DNA of 64,000 bases. Origin: Natribaculum breve. GTDB lineage: Archaea; Halobacteriota; Halobacteria; Halobacteriales; Natrialbaceae. Where the stretch lies: the NCBI RefSeq assembly GCF_023008585.1, contig NZ_CP095390.1, positions 558,001 through 622,000 of the forward strand. Reading direction: 5' to 3'. The translations under genes were made by a program, and so were the position numbers. The first letter of the stretch is position 1, and each line of letters opens with the position of its first letter. The notes beneath the pieces were generated by a model, which worked only from the letters and a program-made list of their open reading frames with translations, searched no databases and was not told the DNA's origin. Positions 55,255 through 64,000 of this stretch are shown here, piece after piece.

Positions 55255-55428
55255 ATGGTTAGTAAGGACACACAAATTGTAGCTATCTTCGTGGTTCTTG
55301 CAGTTGTCCTCTGGTACGGTTCAATGGCCATTATCGGCGATACTATCCTTTCGTTAGCCATCCTGATTGGTGTTGGAATCGTTCTTCCAACCCTAATCAA
55401 TGAATGGAGAGCTTCAGCTAATAGTTGA
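55255..55428 (+). CDS. Tiny membrane protein
   Basis: A 57-residue protein with two hydrophobic segments (IVAIFVVLAVVLWYGSMAII and TILSLAILIGVGIVLPTLI). No family is recognised. TATA-like stretches (GATATATT at 55208, GATATATG at 55224) lie 25-45 bp upstream of the ATG at 55255. It could be a host-membrane effector or a cargo protein of the element. Confidence 0.55.
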   Translation: MVSKDTQIVAIFVVLAVVLWYGSMAIIGDTILSLAILIGVGIVLPTLINEWRASANS

Positions 55429-55589
55429 AACTGTCATAAAACTATCTCAAGGTAGCTGTTTTCACCAGAGAACAGAATGAATGCGCCGGTAAGTACAGGG
55501 GGCTCACGAATCGCACAGCAAAGGAATCAATAGAGTGATTCACTCTTTAAGACCAGTAGATATATTTTTCAGTGTTAGAAGTTGAGAGT

Positions 55590-55826
55590 ATGGATTTCGA
55601 AAGAACAGCAGATCGCGTTATGACTGTTCTTCCGCTCCCTGTTGCACTCTGGATGGAACTTACTGGGAACCTAATCAGCATGCTTGGGCTTCTCTTATTC
55701 AGTACGATTGCTCTCTTACGCCGTCGTTCCACAAGAGTCCGACAATGGACAAATCAGCATCAGTGGCTGTTTTTAGCAATTCTAACACCTATTGCGGTGG
55801 CCACAACGTTAGGCGCGATGCCTTGA
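55590..55826 (+). CDS. Small two-span membrane protein
   Basis: A 78-residue protein with two membrane segments (LWMELTGNLISMLGLLLFSTIALL and WLFLAILTPIAVATTLGAM) joined by an arginine-rich loop. No family is recognised. A TATA-like AGATATATTTTTC at 55558-55570 precedes the ATG at 55590 at a suitable distance. Confidence 0.55.
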   Translation: MDFERTADRVMTVLPLPVALWMELTGNLISMLGLLLFSTIALLRRRSTRVRQWTNQHQWLFLAILTPIAVATTLGAMP

Positions 55827-56153
55827 AGCGATCAGTACGCACCATGCAGTGTCCGAATCGTCTAATTCAGTTTCAGCTAGCGTTCTGAATATGGAAATCG
55901 TGTCACTCTAACTTCGTGTTTCACCGCATCGAGCGAGGACAAAACCAGAATCATGAAATGGCGCTTCAATCACGTGATTCCATGGGACAAGCGGAGGAAG
56001 CCGGATTGAAACAACCCCCTCGATGCGGGGAACCGCTCAAGCCCCTCAACGGTGTCACCCTTGATGAGATCTACTTGCGCTCTGTAAAAGCGGAAGTCAT
56101 GAGCAAGTTGACGTAGCCGTTCATCCCACAGCACACTCAAAGAGGTTGAGACC
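55827..56153. other. Gene-free region with two motif copies
   Basis: About 330 bp. Dispersed motif at 55919-55934 (TTTCACCGCATCGAGC) and, inverted, at 56018-56033 (weaker upstream half). No gene is supported. Confidence 0.5.
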
Positions 56154-56651
56154 TCAGAGTGTCTCGAGGAACTCTCGTTCTGCGTCAGTCAGCTCCCCTG
56201 CTTCCTCGCGTGCGCGAAGGAGGCCCAAGTTATCGAACGCACCCATCTGCTCGAACGCTCGAAGGCGGAAGTACCGACACAAGCCCTCATGCTTCCCTTC
56301 AAAGTAGGCGGCGTATCCAAGAAGGTCGAACTGAGACGCATAGGGAAGTGGGCGCGTCTCAAAGTCAACAGTCTCCTCTTGTCCATCTCGAGTCGCTTTA
56401 ATCTCCTCCTCGATGTGATGACCGATCTTGGGGAAATGATACTCACGACGGAGATCGATAAGCGCCGCGAGACGTGCTACACCCGATGGGAACCCCTTCT
56501 CCTCTGGAGCATCATCGGGCCAGACTGTCTCAATCGTTTCTTCGATTATCTGCCCCTCGATGCGTTTTTTCTCCTCGGTGGAAGTCGCCGCACCATACGC
56601 TATAGCTAACCACTGAATCTCGTCCTCGTCGTATAGATACTTCTCCGTCAT
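56154..56651 (-). CDS. Acidic protein coupled to the integrase gene
   Basis: A 165-residue acidic soluble protein with helical pattern (KKRIEGQIIEETIETVWPDD, LAALIDLRREYHFPKIGHHIEEEI, LCRYFRLRAFEQMGAFDNLG). No family is recognised. It directly follows the integrase: an ATG lies 5 bp after the integrase stop, and a GTG three codons earlier overlaps that stop by 4 nt, so co-translation is likely either way. Position suggests an integration or excision partner; nothing in the sequence proves it. Confidence 0.7.
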   Translation of the reverse strand: MTEKYLYDEDEIQWLAIAYGAATSTEEKKRIEGQIIEETIETVWPDDAPEEKGFPSGVARLAALIDLRREYHFPKIGHHIEEEIKATRDGQEETVDFETRPLPYASQFDLLGYAAYFEGKHEGLCRYFRLRAFEQMGAFDNLGLLRAREEAGELTDAEREFLETL

Positions 56652-56656
56652 CGAGA

Positions 56657-57775
56657 TCACCCCATCCGCTCCAGCGCGTCCCGACGGTGTTCAACCGGGA
56701 CATTGTCGTACTTCATCGTCGTCTGCTCGCTCTTGTGCCGGAGTTGTGCTTTCGCCGCCGCCAGATCACGCTCATGGGTCATCGCCGTTCCGACCGAATG
56801 GCGACAGGCGTACCAGCTCATCTTCCGGTTCTCGGTCGGAATCCCGGCAATCTCACAGAGCTTCTTCAGGAGGCGTCGGAGACTCTGTGACTGGTACGGA
56901 TTCCCCTCTCGAGTCAACCAGAGTTCGTCGCGGCCCTCGTAGCGGTCGTACTGTTTCCGTTCCTCGAGCCACCGTTCCAGCCCTTCGCCAGTCCGATCGG
57001 TGAGGCTCACGACCCAATTCCCTTCGTTCTTCGCGGAGTCTTCCTTCGGGATTCGGAGGACGCGGTTCTCCACATCGACCCAAGACACCTTGGCTCGCTC
57101 CACCTCGATGGGTCGAAGCCCTGCATCGAGACTCGTCCAGACCATCGACGTGAATTTCCAGCCGTTCGCTCGCTCCCAATCCTCGGGCGTTACCTCGGAT
57201 TTGGGTTTCCCGAAGCGTTGGGCAAGGTGTCCCTTCCAGCGATCTCGCTCCTCGGGGGAGAGACTGCTGTAGTGGGGTATTGAGCCGTACTTCAGGGCGG
57301 CTTCGCGTATCTTCTTTCGCTCCTCGATGGTTAGATACTCTCGAGGGCCGCTCCCACCGCTGGAGTTGCTGAACGACCGATCTGGTTCCCATTCGTCACC
57401 GTTCTTCTCGTGGCTGAGCCACTTGAAGTACCGCTGGAGAGCCTTCTGTGTGTTCGATTTGTGAGTCGCAGACGTGTCCGTATAGAGCAGTTCGGTCATG
57501 AAGGCGTCTGCATGGTCGTGGGTCAGTGTCGTCGTGTATCCGCCTTCTTGCCCCCACACCCATCGGTAGAACTGATCGGTGCGGTATGCTGTCTTCTGAA
57601 TGGTGTCTCGACTGTAGCCTTCGGCCATCTCGGGGTCTTTGCCGAGGTAGAGGAGCCAGCGGATGAACTCGAGGCGGTGACTCCGATAGTCGGTCAGTTC
57701 CTTTTCAGAAAGGGCCTCGCGGCTCTGTTGGGTGGTTATAGCGAACTCGTCCGGTTGAGGAGTCACCGGAAACAC
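56657..57775 (-). CDS. Tyrosine recombinase / integrase
   Basis: A 372-residue site-specific recombinase. An N-terminal core-binding SAM-like domain (about residues 30-120) precedes the catalytic domain with SLDAGLRPIEVERAKV (first Arg), MSWYACRHSVGTAM (the H/R box) and the nucleophile in LRHKSEQTTMKYDNV. All catalytic residues of the family appear present, so the element may still be mobile. It lies 146 bp from attR in tRNA-Glu, the usual place for an archaeal integrase. Start is GTG. Confidence 0.92.
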   Translation of the reverse strand: MFPVTPQPDEFAITTQQSREALSEKELTDYRSHRLEFIRWLLYLGKDPEMAEGYSRDTIQKTAYRTDQFYRWVWGQEGGYTTTLTHDHADAFMTELLYTDTSATHKSNTQKALQRYFKWLSHEKNGDEWEPDRSFSNSSGGSGPREYLTIEERKKIREAALKYGSIPHYSSLSPEERDRWKGHLAQRFGKPKSEVTPEDWERANGWKFTSMVWTSLDAGLRPIEVERAKVSWVDVENRVLRIPKEDSAKNEGNWVVSLTDRTGEGLERWLEERKQYDRYEGRDELWLTREGNPYQSQSLRRLLKKLCEIAGIPTENRKMSWYACRHSVGTAMTHERDLAAAKAQLRHKSEQTTMKYDNVPVEHRRDALERMG

Positions 57776-57921
57776 CCCCGAACGTAAATTCGGCCTGACA
57801 ATTCCGCTAATCGCAAGACTGCGTCGGGGTGGCTATTCAATCGAATCGTATCGGCTTGTGGTGCGTACATGGTTTCGCTCGCACCACGGCTGAAAATTGA
57901 AAGACGGGGTTGCCGTCAGTA

Positions 57922-57986
57922 TGCTCCGTCTGGGATTTGAACCCAGGTCATCGGCTCGAAAGGCCGAAATGATTGGCCGGACTACA
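57922..57986 (-). repeat. attR: tRNA-Glu 3' part at the right end of the element
   Basis: Perfect 65-bp match to 42619-42683 in the same orientation. The match stops 10 bp short of the tRNA 5' end. Confidence 0.92.
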
Positions 57987-57996
57987 CCAACGGAGC
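57922..57996 (-). tRNA. tRNA-Glu (anticodon UUC)
   Basis: 75 nt on the minus strand. The acceptor arms GCTCCGT and ACGGAGC pair, with discriminator A at 57922 and no encoded CCA. The anticodon stem TCGGC/GCCGA holds loop CTTTCGA, giving anticodon TTC. The T arm CTGGG-TTCAAAT-CCCAG is regular. The 3' 65 nt are duplicated at 42619-42683, so this gene is the attachment site of the element and stays functional after integration. Confidence 0.95.
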
Positions 57997-58146
57997 GGTC
58001 ACGCCTCGAGGGCGCTTACGCTCTTCCGTTGCCGGGGGCTAGTAAAAAGCGTTCCGTTCCGTGGCCGGGGTGGCACGCGCTCACGCACGACCCGAGACAT
58101 CGCCGCCTTCTCAACGCTTTTGCACCCGGAGCGCGACCGACTGGGC

Positions 58147-58878
58147 ATGAGATACGTTCGATTCCGCGATCCAGCAGGTGCGACCCGGCGTGGCGAACTC
58201 GAGGACGGCCGCGTCCACTTCGCAAACGACTCCTACGACCTCGAGGAGATCGACGTCCTCCCGCCGTGTGAACCGTCGAAGATCGTCTGCATCGGCCGCA
58301 ACTACGCCGACCACGCGGCGGAGATGGACTCCGAGATCCCCGACCGGCCGCTTTTGTTCCTCAAGCCGCCGAACACGCTGGCCGGCCACGGCGACACCGT
58401 CACCGTCCCGGAAGGGAAAGAGCGGATCGACCACGAGGCCGAACTCGGCGTCGTGATCGGCGAGCAGTGTCGCCACGTTCCCGAATCGGAGGCGATGGAC
58501 GTCGTCGCGGGGATGACCTGCGTGAACGACGTCTCGAACCGCGACGACCAGCGCCAGGAGAAAAACTGGGTGCGCGGGAAGGCATTCGACGGCGCGGCAC
58601 CGATCGGGCCCGTCCTCGCGACGCCGGACGAGGTCCCCGAAGACGCCTTCGTCCGCTCGAGGGTCAACGGCGAGCTGAAGCAGGACGGCTCCCGCGAGCA
58701 GCTCATCTTCTCGATCCCCGAACTGATCGCGGAGATCACGACCTACCTCACGCTCGAGCCCGGCGACGTCATCGCCACCGGCACGCCCGAGGGTGTCGGC
58801 CCGCTCGAGGACGGCGACGAGGTCGAGATCGAAGTCGAGGGCGTGGGAACGCTCGAGCACACGGTTCGGATCCCGTAG
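58147..58878 (+). CDS. Fumarylacetoacetate hydrolase (FAH) family protein
   Basis: A 243-residue FAH-fold enzyme. Blocks are IVCIGRNYADHAAEM, LLFLKPPNTLAGHGD, IDHEAELGVVIGEQ (metal ligands), CVNDVSNRDDQ, KAFDGAAPIGP and GDVIATGTPEGVGPL. Members hydrolyse or isomerise C-C bonds in dicarbonyl compounds, including acylpyruvases and oxaloacetate decarboxylases; this one is not more narrowly assignable. I chose the ATG at 58147 (MRYVRFRDP). Confidence 0.93.
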   Translation: MRYVRFRDPAGATRRGELEDGRVHFANDSYDLEEIDVLPPCEPSKIVCIGRNYADHAAEMDSEIPDRPLLFLKPPNTLAGHGDTVTVPEGKERIDHEAELGVVIGEQCRHVPESEAMDVVAGMTCVNDVSNRDDQRQEKNWVRGKAFDGAAPIGPVLATPDEVPEDAFVRSRVNGELKQDGSREQLIFSIPELIAEITTYLTLEPGDVIATGTPEGVGPLEDGDEVEIEVEGVGTLEHTVRIP

Positions 58879-58929
58879 GACGCCGAACGCGAGACAACGC
58901 TTTTCGCTCTCTCCGGCGAACGTCGTGGC

Positions 58930-59628
58930 ATGACCGTCAGATTCGACGCGGTGACCGTCGACTGGCTCGGCTACGCGACCGTCAGACTCGAGGGCCAGAC
59001 GGGTGCCGTCGTCTACACGGACCCCGGCCGCTACGGCGTACTCGAGGGGTACGACGCCGGCGACGGCGACCTGATTCTCGTCACACACGACCACCACTAC
59101 GATCCCGACGGCATCAGGCGGGTCGCCCGCGACGACGCGCTCGTGGTCGTCTACGAGGCCGTCGACGCCGATCGAGTCGACCGCGACGTCGAACCGCCAG
59201 AGGAGCTTCCGTACACGGTCGAGCGCGTCCGGGCCGACGAGAGCTTCGCCGTCGGCCCGCTCGACCTGTTTACCACGCCGGCGTACAACCACCCCGACGG
59301 GCCGCACACGACCGCCGACGGCGAGCCGATCCACCCGCGCGGGTTCGGCTGTGGCTACGGCGTGACGATCGACGGCGTCACCGCCTTCTGGCCCGGCGAC
59401 ACCGACGTCCTCGAGTTCCACGAGGAACTGGCCGTCGACGTGCTGTTGCCGCCGATCGGCGGCAGTTTCACGATGGATCGCGAGGAGGCCGCCGACCTCG
59501 CGGCGCGGATGGACCCCGGACTCGTCGTCCCGATCCACTACGACACGTTCGACGCGCTCGAGACGGACGAGGAGGCGTTCGTCGTCGACGTCGCGAGACG
59601 CGGGATTCCGGTCGCACTCGAGACGTAG
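58930..59628 (+). CDS. MBL-fold metal-dependent hydrolase
   Basis: A 232-residue metallo-beta-lactamase-fold protein of the UlaG-like group. Metal motifs are THDHHYDPDG (HxHxDH-like), AYNHPDGPHT and WPGDTDVLE, with a late VVPIHYDTF histidine. N-terminal VDWLGYATVRLEG is typical. Substrate unknown. It follows the FAH gene with a 51-bp gap on the same strand and may be co-transcribed. Confidence 0.9.
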   Translation: MTVRFDAVTVDWLGYATVRLEGQTGAVVYTDPGRYGVLEGYDAGDGDLILVTHDHHYDPDGIRRVARDDALVVVYEAVDADRVDRDVEPPEELPYTVERVRADESFAVGPLDLFTTPAYNHPDGPHTTADGEPIHPRGFGCGYGVTIDGVTAFWPGDTDVLEFHEELAVDVLLPPIGGSFTMDREEAADLAARMDPGLVVPIHYDTFDALETDEEAFVVDVARRGIPVALET

Positions 59629-59791
59629 AACCTGCGAATTCTGCCGTCGAGTGGTGAGTCACGTAGATATAAGTCCCCCGTTGCGCATCTTTGCACACTC
59701 ACGATGGGATCGACTGTCACGACACGTCCGCCACGGTCGGCGGAGACGTCGTCTGATGGGGGTACAGCGAGACGAACGACCGGTGGTGTCG

Positions 59792-61150
59792 ATGGCTAGC
59801 GAGCGGACGGAAGACGTCAGTCGGGAAGCGAGCCTCGAGTATCCCGAAACCGACTGGCGTGGCTTCTTCGAGAGTCACTTCGGGCCGTCGATGCTCTGGG
59901 CGCTGATCAGCATCGGTGGAAGCCACATCGTGCTGGCACCGACGCTCGGGGGTACCTTCGGCCTCGCGGCGATCTGGATGTTCGGACTCATCTACCTCGC
60001 GAAGTACGGAGCGTGGGAGCTCGGCATCCGGTACAACTACGGTGTCGGGTCGAACCCGATCGAGGGGTACCGCGACCTCCCGGGGCCGAAAAACTGGGCG
60101 CTGTGGCTGACGATTCTCGTGTTCACCGTCATGTACACGTTCATCACGGCGAGTGTGGGGATGAGCACCGCGGCGTTCGTCGCCGCGCTCACGCCCGAGT
60201 GGTTCACCGCCGCCTGGGCGTACGTCGCGTTCGTCGGTGGTGCCGGCGTGCTCGTCCTGGTCTCTCGATACAGCCTGCTCGAGAAGGTGCTCATCGGCTT
60301 TACCGTCGCCCTGGGCGTACTCGTCTTGCTCGGCGTGGTCGTCGGGCCGCCGTCCCAGGAGGTCGTTCTCGAGACCACGTTCGCGGTGCCCGACCTGACG
60401 GGGCCGGTGTTCGTCGGCCTGTTCGCCGCCGCCGCGGGCTTCGCGCCGACCGGCTTCAGCACGAGTATCCTGATCGGTAGCTGGAGCATGGCCAAGGGCG
60501 AAGGCGCGAGCGAACTCCACGAGAAGGGACTCGACCCCGACGATCCGAAGTACCACGACTACATCCGGGCGTGGATCAAGACCGGCCGCCGCGACTTCAA
60601 CATCGGCTACGTGTTCAGCTTCCTGCTGATCGTCGCGATGGTGATCCTGGCGTCGAACGTCCTCTATCCGAACCCGCCGACTGACGCCAACCTCGCTTTC
60701 GCCATCGGGAACATCCTGAGCGAGTCGTTCGGCGACTGGTCGTACTACGCCATGCTGGTCGGCGCGTTCGCCGCGCTTTACTCGACGGTCATCACGCTCC
60801 TCGACGGGTCGGCACGTGCGACGGGCGACATCCTCCCGATGGCACTCGAGGACGAGAGCATCGACAGCGAACGCGTCCGCAAACTCGTCGTCGTCGGCGT
60901 CGTCGTCGTCAGCAGCGCGACGGTCGTCGCGCTCGGCGAGGTGCCCGTGACGCTGTTGCTCTACGTCGCCGCGATCCTCGCGGTCACGGAGATCTTCTTC
61001 TACCCGGCCAACTGGTACGTTGTCGAGAAGAACTTGCCCGAGCCGTTCCGCCCCTCCCGGGCCTGGCACGTCTACTACGTCGTCAGCCTGGTGCTCGTGT
61101 TGATCTTCGGCGCGATGGGTGCGGCGGTTCGCCTCGGGTTCATCGGCTGA
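59792..61150 (+). CDS. Nramp-like divalent metal transporter
   Basis: A 452-residue membrane transporter related to the Nramp family, with about eleven spans. GPSMLWALISIGGSHIVLAPTLGG at the first helix stands where Nramps carry the DPGN metal motif, but that motif is not present in standard form, and TGFSTSILIGSWSMAKGEGASE stands at TM6. Metal preference therefore cannot be inferred. I prefer the ATG at 59792 (MASERTED); an ATG at 59756 would add 12 residues. A TATA-like AGATATAAG lies at 59664-59672. Confidence 0.8.
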   Translation: MASERTEDVSREASLEYPETDWRGFFESHFGPSMLWALISIGGSHIVLAPTLGGTFGLAAIWMFGLIYLAKYGAWELGIRYNYGVGSNPIEGYRDLPGPKNWALWLTILVFTVMYTFITASVGMSTAAFVAALTPEWFTAAWAYVAFVGGAGVLVLVSRYSLLEKVLIGFTVALGVLVLLGVVVGPPSQEVVLETTFAVPDLTGPVFVGLFAAAAGFAPTGFSTSILIGSWSMAKGEGASELHEKGLDPDDPKYHDYIRAWIKTGRRDFNIGYVFSFLLIVAMVILASNVLYPNPPTDANLAFAIGNILSESFGDWSYYAMLVGAFAALYSTVITLLDGSARATGDILPMALEDESIDSERVRKLVVVGVVVVSSATVVALGEVPVTLLLYVAAILAVTEIFFYPANWYVVEKNLPEPFRPSRAWHVYYVVSLVLVLIFGAMGAAVRLGFIG

Positions 61151-61186
61151 CCGCGCCTGCGCCTGCGGGCTCGTTTTCCGTCGCGA

Positions 61187-62278
61187 TCAGAGCACGTCCA
61201 TCGCGTCGAGGCGTTCGGGCAGGTAGGTGTCCGTCACGAAGTCGAGGCCGCGAGACGCCAGCGCCTGCTGTTCTGCCTTCTTGTCGATGTCGAGCTGGAG
61301 TTCGATCTGTTCTTCCCAGTAGTCGGTCTGGAAGCGCGGGTCCTCGAGTTCGCTCTCCAAGGCGTTCCTGTCGGAGTCGCTGAGCGGGTCGGTCGGCAGG
61401 TCGTACTCGACGATGTCCGCCGGCTGGATGCCGACGAACTGCGCTTCCGGCGTCGCGAGGTACTCCGAGAGGTGTGCCGACTTGATCGAGCCGTAGGCGA
61501 CGGAGCCGTAGATGCGGTACGACCACGGGTCGCCGTCGGTAAAGACCGTCACTGGCAGGTCGAGTTCGTCGTGGAGTCGCTTCGTGATCCGTCGGGTCGC
61601 CCGCGCGGGCTGTCCTTTGAGGTGGACGATCAGCGCGTTGTACTCCTCGTCGAAGCCGTTCTCGACGAGCCGATCGCGCATCCCGCCGGTCTCCACCGCG
61701 AGGATGAAGTCGGCGTCGTTGTCGAGAAACTCGATCGTGTCGGGGTTGTTCGGGATCTGGTAGCCCCCCTCGCCGACGTCTTTCTGGCAGTGGATCTCGC
61801 GCTCGCCGCGGCGGGTCTGTTCGCGCAGGTGCAGCGGGCCCATGATCGTCGCGCCGGACTCCTCGGGGCGCATGTGGAAGTCCTCGCGGGTCACGCCGGA
61901 GACGATCTCCAGGTCCTCGATCAGTCCGTTGGACTCGTCCTGGTCCGAAAACTGGGCGTTCTCGTTGTCCCAGCTCTCCGAGAGGTAGTAGAGTTCACGA
62001 AGCGTCGACGAGCGCCCCTCCTCGAGTTGGTCCGCCAGGAACTCGATCGTGTAGACGGCCTTGAGAAGCTTCCGCGCGCCGCGGACCGAGTTCGCAGACC
62101 GGGTCGAGGTGCGGTCGCCGTAGACCCACACGCCTTTCTCCTCGTCGTACTCGATGTTGCTCTTCGTCCGCGTCGGCACGGACATGTGCGGGATCTCCCC
62201 CAGTTCGAACTGGTCGTAAAACTGCGCCGCGAGGTCGATCAGTTGCTCTCTGGCCTGCTGGTCGTTGTCTGCGCTCAT
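61187..62278 (-). CDS. top6A: DNA topoisomerase VI subunit A
   Basis: Type IIB topoisomerase cleavage subunit, homologous to Spo11. It has 363 residues. The active-site tyrosine is in [12 protein letters not shown] (Tyr97/Tyr98, the second being the expected nucleophile). The Toprim acidic motif is [20 protein letters not shown]. It cuts both strands in an ATP-dependent reaction with Top6B. Its ATG overlaps the top6B stop by 4 nt. Confidence 0.96.
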   Translation of the reverse strand: MSADNDQQAREQLIDLAAQFYDQFELGEIPHMSVPTRTKSNIEYDEEKGVWVYGDRTSTRSANSVRGARKLLKAVYTIEFLADQLEEGRSSTLRELYYLSESWDNENAQFSDQDESNGLIEDLEIVSGVTREDFHMRPEESGATIMGPLHLREQTRRGEREIHCQKDVGEGGYQIPNNPDTIEFLDNDADFILAVETGGMRDRLVENGFDEEYNALIVHLKGQPARATRRITKRLHDELDLPVTVFTDGDPWSYRIYGSVAYGSIKSAHLSEYLATPEAQFVGIQPADIVEYDLPTDPLSDSDRNALESELEDPRFQTDYWEEQIELQLDIDKKAEQQALASRGLDFVTDTYLPERLDAMDVL

Positions 62279-64000
62279 TGATCAGTTACGGTGAGTTTCT
62301 CGGTTTCGACCCCCTTCACGTCGAGGTCGAACGATGCGTCGTCGGCCACCTCGTACTCGAGGACGGCCTCGTCGCCGCTTCCGACGTCGGTCTCCCACTT
62401 GACGAACCACTCGCCGTCCATCTCGACGACGGTCGCACCGTCGCTGAGGTGCGTCGGTTCGGCGGTGACGATGTCGGTGAGCTCGAGCGACTCGTTCGTA
62501 CTCGAGTGGTTCTCGACGACGATCTCGACGGCCTGGCCGTCGCCGTTCGCCTCGACGCTGCGCTCGACGAGGACGTTGTTCATGATGCGGGCCAGCGCGT
62601 CGTCGATGTTCGGCTCGTCGTTGCCGGTGACCTCCGCGACCTTCCGGGCCATCTCGGGGAGGATCTCGCCGAGGACGCTCTGTTTGCGCCGGCGTTTCTG
62701 CATCGAACGGCGCTTGTTGAGGTAGCTCTTGAGTTCGCGAGCGGCCTCCCGGATCGCGAGTTCGATCTCGTCTTCGATCTCGGGGACGTTCGCGACCGCG
62801 TCTTTCGACTCGCTTGTGAACGGGACGTTCGTCGAGGCGACGTGGACCATGATCACGGCCGAGCCGTTGGGCAGGCCGGAGCCGCCGGGCTGGTCGAGCC
62901 CGTAGTTGCGCCAGCCGATCGACTTCACGACGTCGGTCGTCGCACACGCTCCGCGCTGGTAGACCAGCGGCACGCGGTTCGCGAATCGAAGCACGTCGAC
63001 GCTGCCTTCTGCCTCGAGGTCGCCGCCGTAGGCGATCCCCGCCTCGACGATGAACGGGTCGCCGCCGTGGACCTCGGCGTCGCGGGTCGCCGCGGCGTAG
63101 AAGTCCGCCTCGAACTCTTTTTTGAGGCCTGCCTCGATGAGGTCCGCCGAGATGGGCGAGAGACACCGCGTCGGCGGTGCCATGATGTCGGTCGCGCGCA
63201 TCGCGTCGACGAGGTCGCTCGCGGCGTCACGGTCGTCGGCGAGTTCGCGCACGAGCGGCGGGTCGTCGGGAACGGTGACCATGACGTCCCAGACGGCGTC
63301 GGTGACGTTCTCGCGGGCGGTGTCGCCGAACGCGACGTCGTCGTACTCCTCGGTGAGGTCGGCGGCGCGGTCGACGTACTCCCGGAGCCGACCGTGGGTA
63401 AGTCGGTGCCGCGAGTCCTCTACGTCCTCGAACTTGCCCGCAAGTCGGGTCGCGAACGCGTGGACGACCTCGTCGTCCTTGCGGGTGCTCGTCGCCTCGT
63501 CTGCGAGTTCGTAGAGGTCGGTGACGGTTCGGGGCTCTTCGTCTGCGTCGGGTTCGTCTCCCTCCTCGACCTCGAGGCCGGCGATCGTCCGCCAGGCCGC
63601 CTCGACGGCGTTCTCCTGGACGGTGTCGCCGAACGTCGTTCCGTACTCTTCGGCGACCGACTCCGCGCTCGAGGCGACGACCTCGAGGAGTTCGTGGTGT
63701 GCGATCCGGTCGGTGTCCGCGACCGCCTCGGCGATCGTCTCGGCGAAGGCGGTCGTCGCCTCGGCTCCCTTGTTCGCCGTCGCCGATTCGACGGCTGCGG
63801 CGACGTCGGCGTCTTCGCTGACCGTCGGCGGCGTCCAGCTCATCTCGCGACCGTAGTAGCGATCGCGGAAGGCGTCGATGACCGAGTCGGCGGTCTTCTT
63901 CCCGACGCGCGTGAACTCCTCCTGGAGGAAGCCGGAGATAGAGTGTGAGTCCGTAGCAGAGAGCATCTTCATCACGGTCCCGAGTTCGACCCCGTGGGGG
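62275..64000 (-). CDS. top6B: DNA topoisomerase VI subunit B (N-terminal part outside the window)
   Basis: ATPase/transducer subunit of topoisomerase VI. The frame continues to the right edge ([18 protein letters not shown]), so the GHKL ATPase N terminus is missing from this window; 575 residues are visible. The visible part includes the helix-two-turn-helix and transducer region with [50 protein letters not shown] and a C-terminal beta-rich domain after about residue 470 of the visible part. Followed by top6A with a 4-nt overlap. Confidence 0.95.
   Translation of the reverse strand, partial: PHGVELGTVMKMLSATDSHSISGFLQEEFTRVGKKTADSVIDAFRDRYYGREMSWTPPTVSEDADVAAAVESATANKGAEATTAFAETIAEAVADTDRIAHHELLEVVASSAESVAEEYGTTFGDTVQENAVEAAWRTIAGLEVEEGDEPDADEEPRTVTDLYELADEATSTRKDDEVVHAFATRLAGKFEDVEDSRHRLTHGRLREYVDRAADLTEEYDDVAFGDTARENVTDAVWDVMVTVPDDPPLVRELADDRDAASDLVDAMRATDIMAPPTRCLSPISADLIEAGLKKEFEADFYAAATRDAEVHGGDPFIVEAGIAYGGDLEAEGSVDVLRFANRVPLVYQRGACATTDVVKSIGWRNYGLDQPGGSGLPNGSAVIMVHVASTNVPFTSESKDAVANVPEIEDEIELAIREAARELKSYLNKRRSMQKRRRKQSVLGEILPEMARKVAEVTGNDEPNIDDALARIMNNVLVERSVEANGDGQAVEIVVENHSSTNESLELTDIVTAEPTHLSDGATVVEMDGEWFVKWETDVGSGDEAVLEYEVADDASFDLDVKGVETEKLTVTDQ

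Larger units (their letters stand above)
42619..57986. mobile_element. 15.3-kb integrative element in tRNA-Glu(UUC)
   Basis: Bounded by a 65-bp perfect direct repeat (42619-42683 and 57922-57986) that is the 3' part of the tRNA-Glu gene. The intact tRNA is at the right end and a displaced 3' fragment at the left, the standard product of site-specific integration. A tyrosine recombinase gene (56657-57775) lies 146 bp inside the right end. Cargo is a type I R-M operon, small membrane proteins and unknown genes. Composition is lower in GC, with AT-rich and gene-free stretches. Excision would give a circle of about 15,303 bp. Confidence 0.92.

Noticed and set aside
55916..56116. 66-codon plus-strand ORF
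   Set aside because: Contains two copies of the dispersed motif, so it is better explained as intergenic sequence.
42619..57986. Complete provirus
   Set aside because: No capsid, terminase, portal or recognisable replication gene was found in the element.

Overview
The window is chromosomal DNA from a haloarchaeon. Coding sequence is GC-rich, proteins are strongly acidic, and the gene set is typical of halophilic archaea: archaeal HMG-CoA synthase, form III RuBisCO, topoisomerase VI, RfcL with a C-terminal PIP box, DUF2150 and DUF211 proteins, and many genes with a TATA box just upstream of the start. The density of CTC-GAG (Leu-Glu) codon pairs would fit the Natrialbaceae, but the genus cannot be fixed from this sequence.

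Layout. 0-1.8 kb: a lower-GC, ISH3-like DDE transposase gene. 1.8-13.6 kb: metabolic core, with gcvPA-gcvPB and gcvT-gcvH as two separate operons around an AI-2E family permease, mvaS, DUF2150, a TatD-like hydrolase, an NYN nuclease-like protein and a membrane-fused spermidine-synthase-like protein. 13.6-22 kb: an HTH regulator, membrane proteins, a GNAT enzyme, azlCD, a Tat-exported M14 carboxypeptidase and a CPBP protease. 22-24.8 kb: a vapBC toxin-antitoxin pair just upstream of rfcL, with a decayed second copy of the vapB tail and rfcL start, then a tiny C2H2 zinc-finger gene. 24.8-28.9 kb: the biotin operon bioB-(saccharopine dehydrogenase-like)-bioF-bioD. 29-34 kb: form III RuBisCO, a very acidic protein, thioredoxin and sucCD. 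34-42.3 kb: a regulator, an internally deleted UspA protein and a run of cation-handling genes (VIT1-type, DUF211, P-type ATPase, TMEM165/GDT1-like, ZIP, CaCA exchanger).

42.6-58.0 kb is a 15.3-kb integrative element. It lies between a 65-bp perfect direct repeat: one copy is the 3' part of an intact tRNA-Glu(UUC) gene at the right end, the other a displaced tRNA fragment at the left end. It carries a tyrosine recombinase beside the tRNA, a compact type I restriction-modification operon (hsdM-hsdS-small membrane protein-hsdR-M48-like peptidase), several unrecognised genes and unusually long gene-free stretches. Those stretches hold about 13 copies of a dispersed motif close to TTTYACYGCATCGAGG, none inside a confident gene. 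58-64 kb returns to the host core: an FAH-family enzyme, an MBL-fold hydrolase, an Nramp-like transporter and top6A/top6B (top6B runs off the window).

The strongest unexplained signals are the dispersed motif family, a pair of 84-bp inverted palindromic elements (83/84 identical) 25.7 kb apart in the host sequence, a minus-strand hairpin with a U-run inside a gene-free part of the element, and the small membrane protein embedded in the type I R-M operon.
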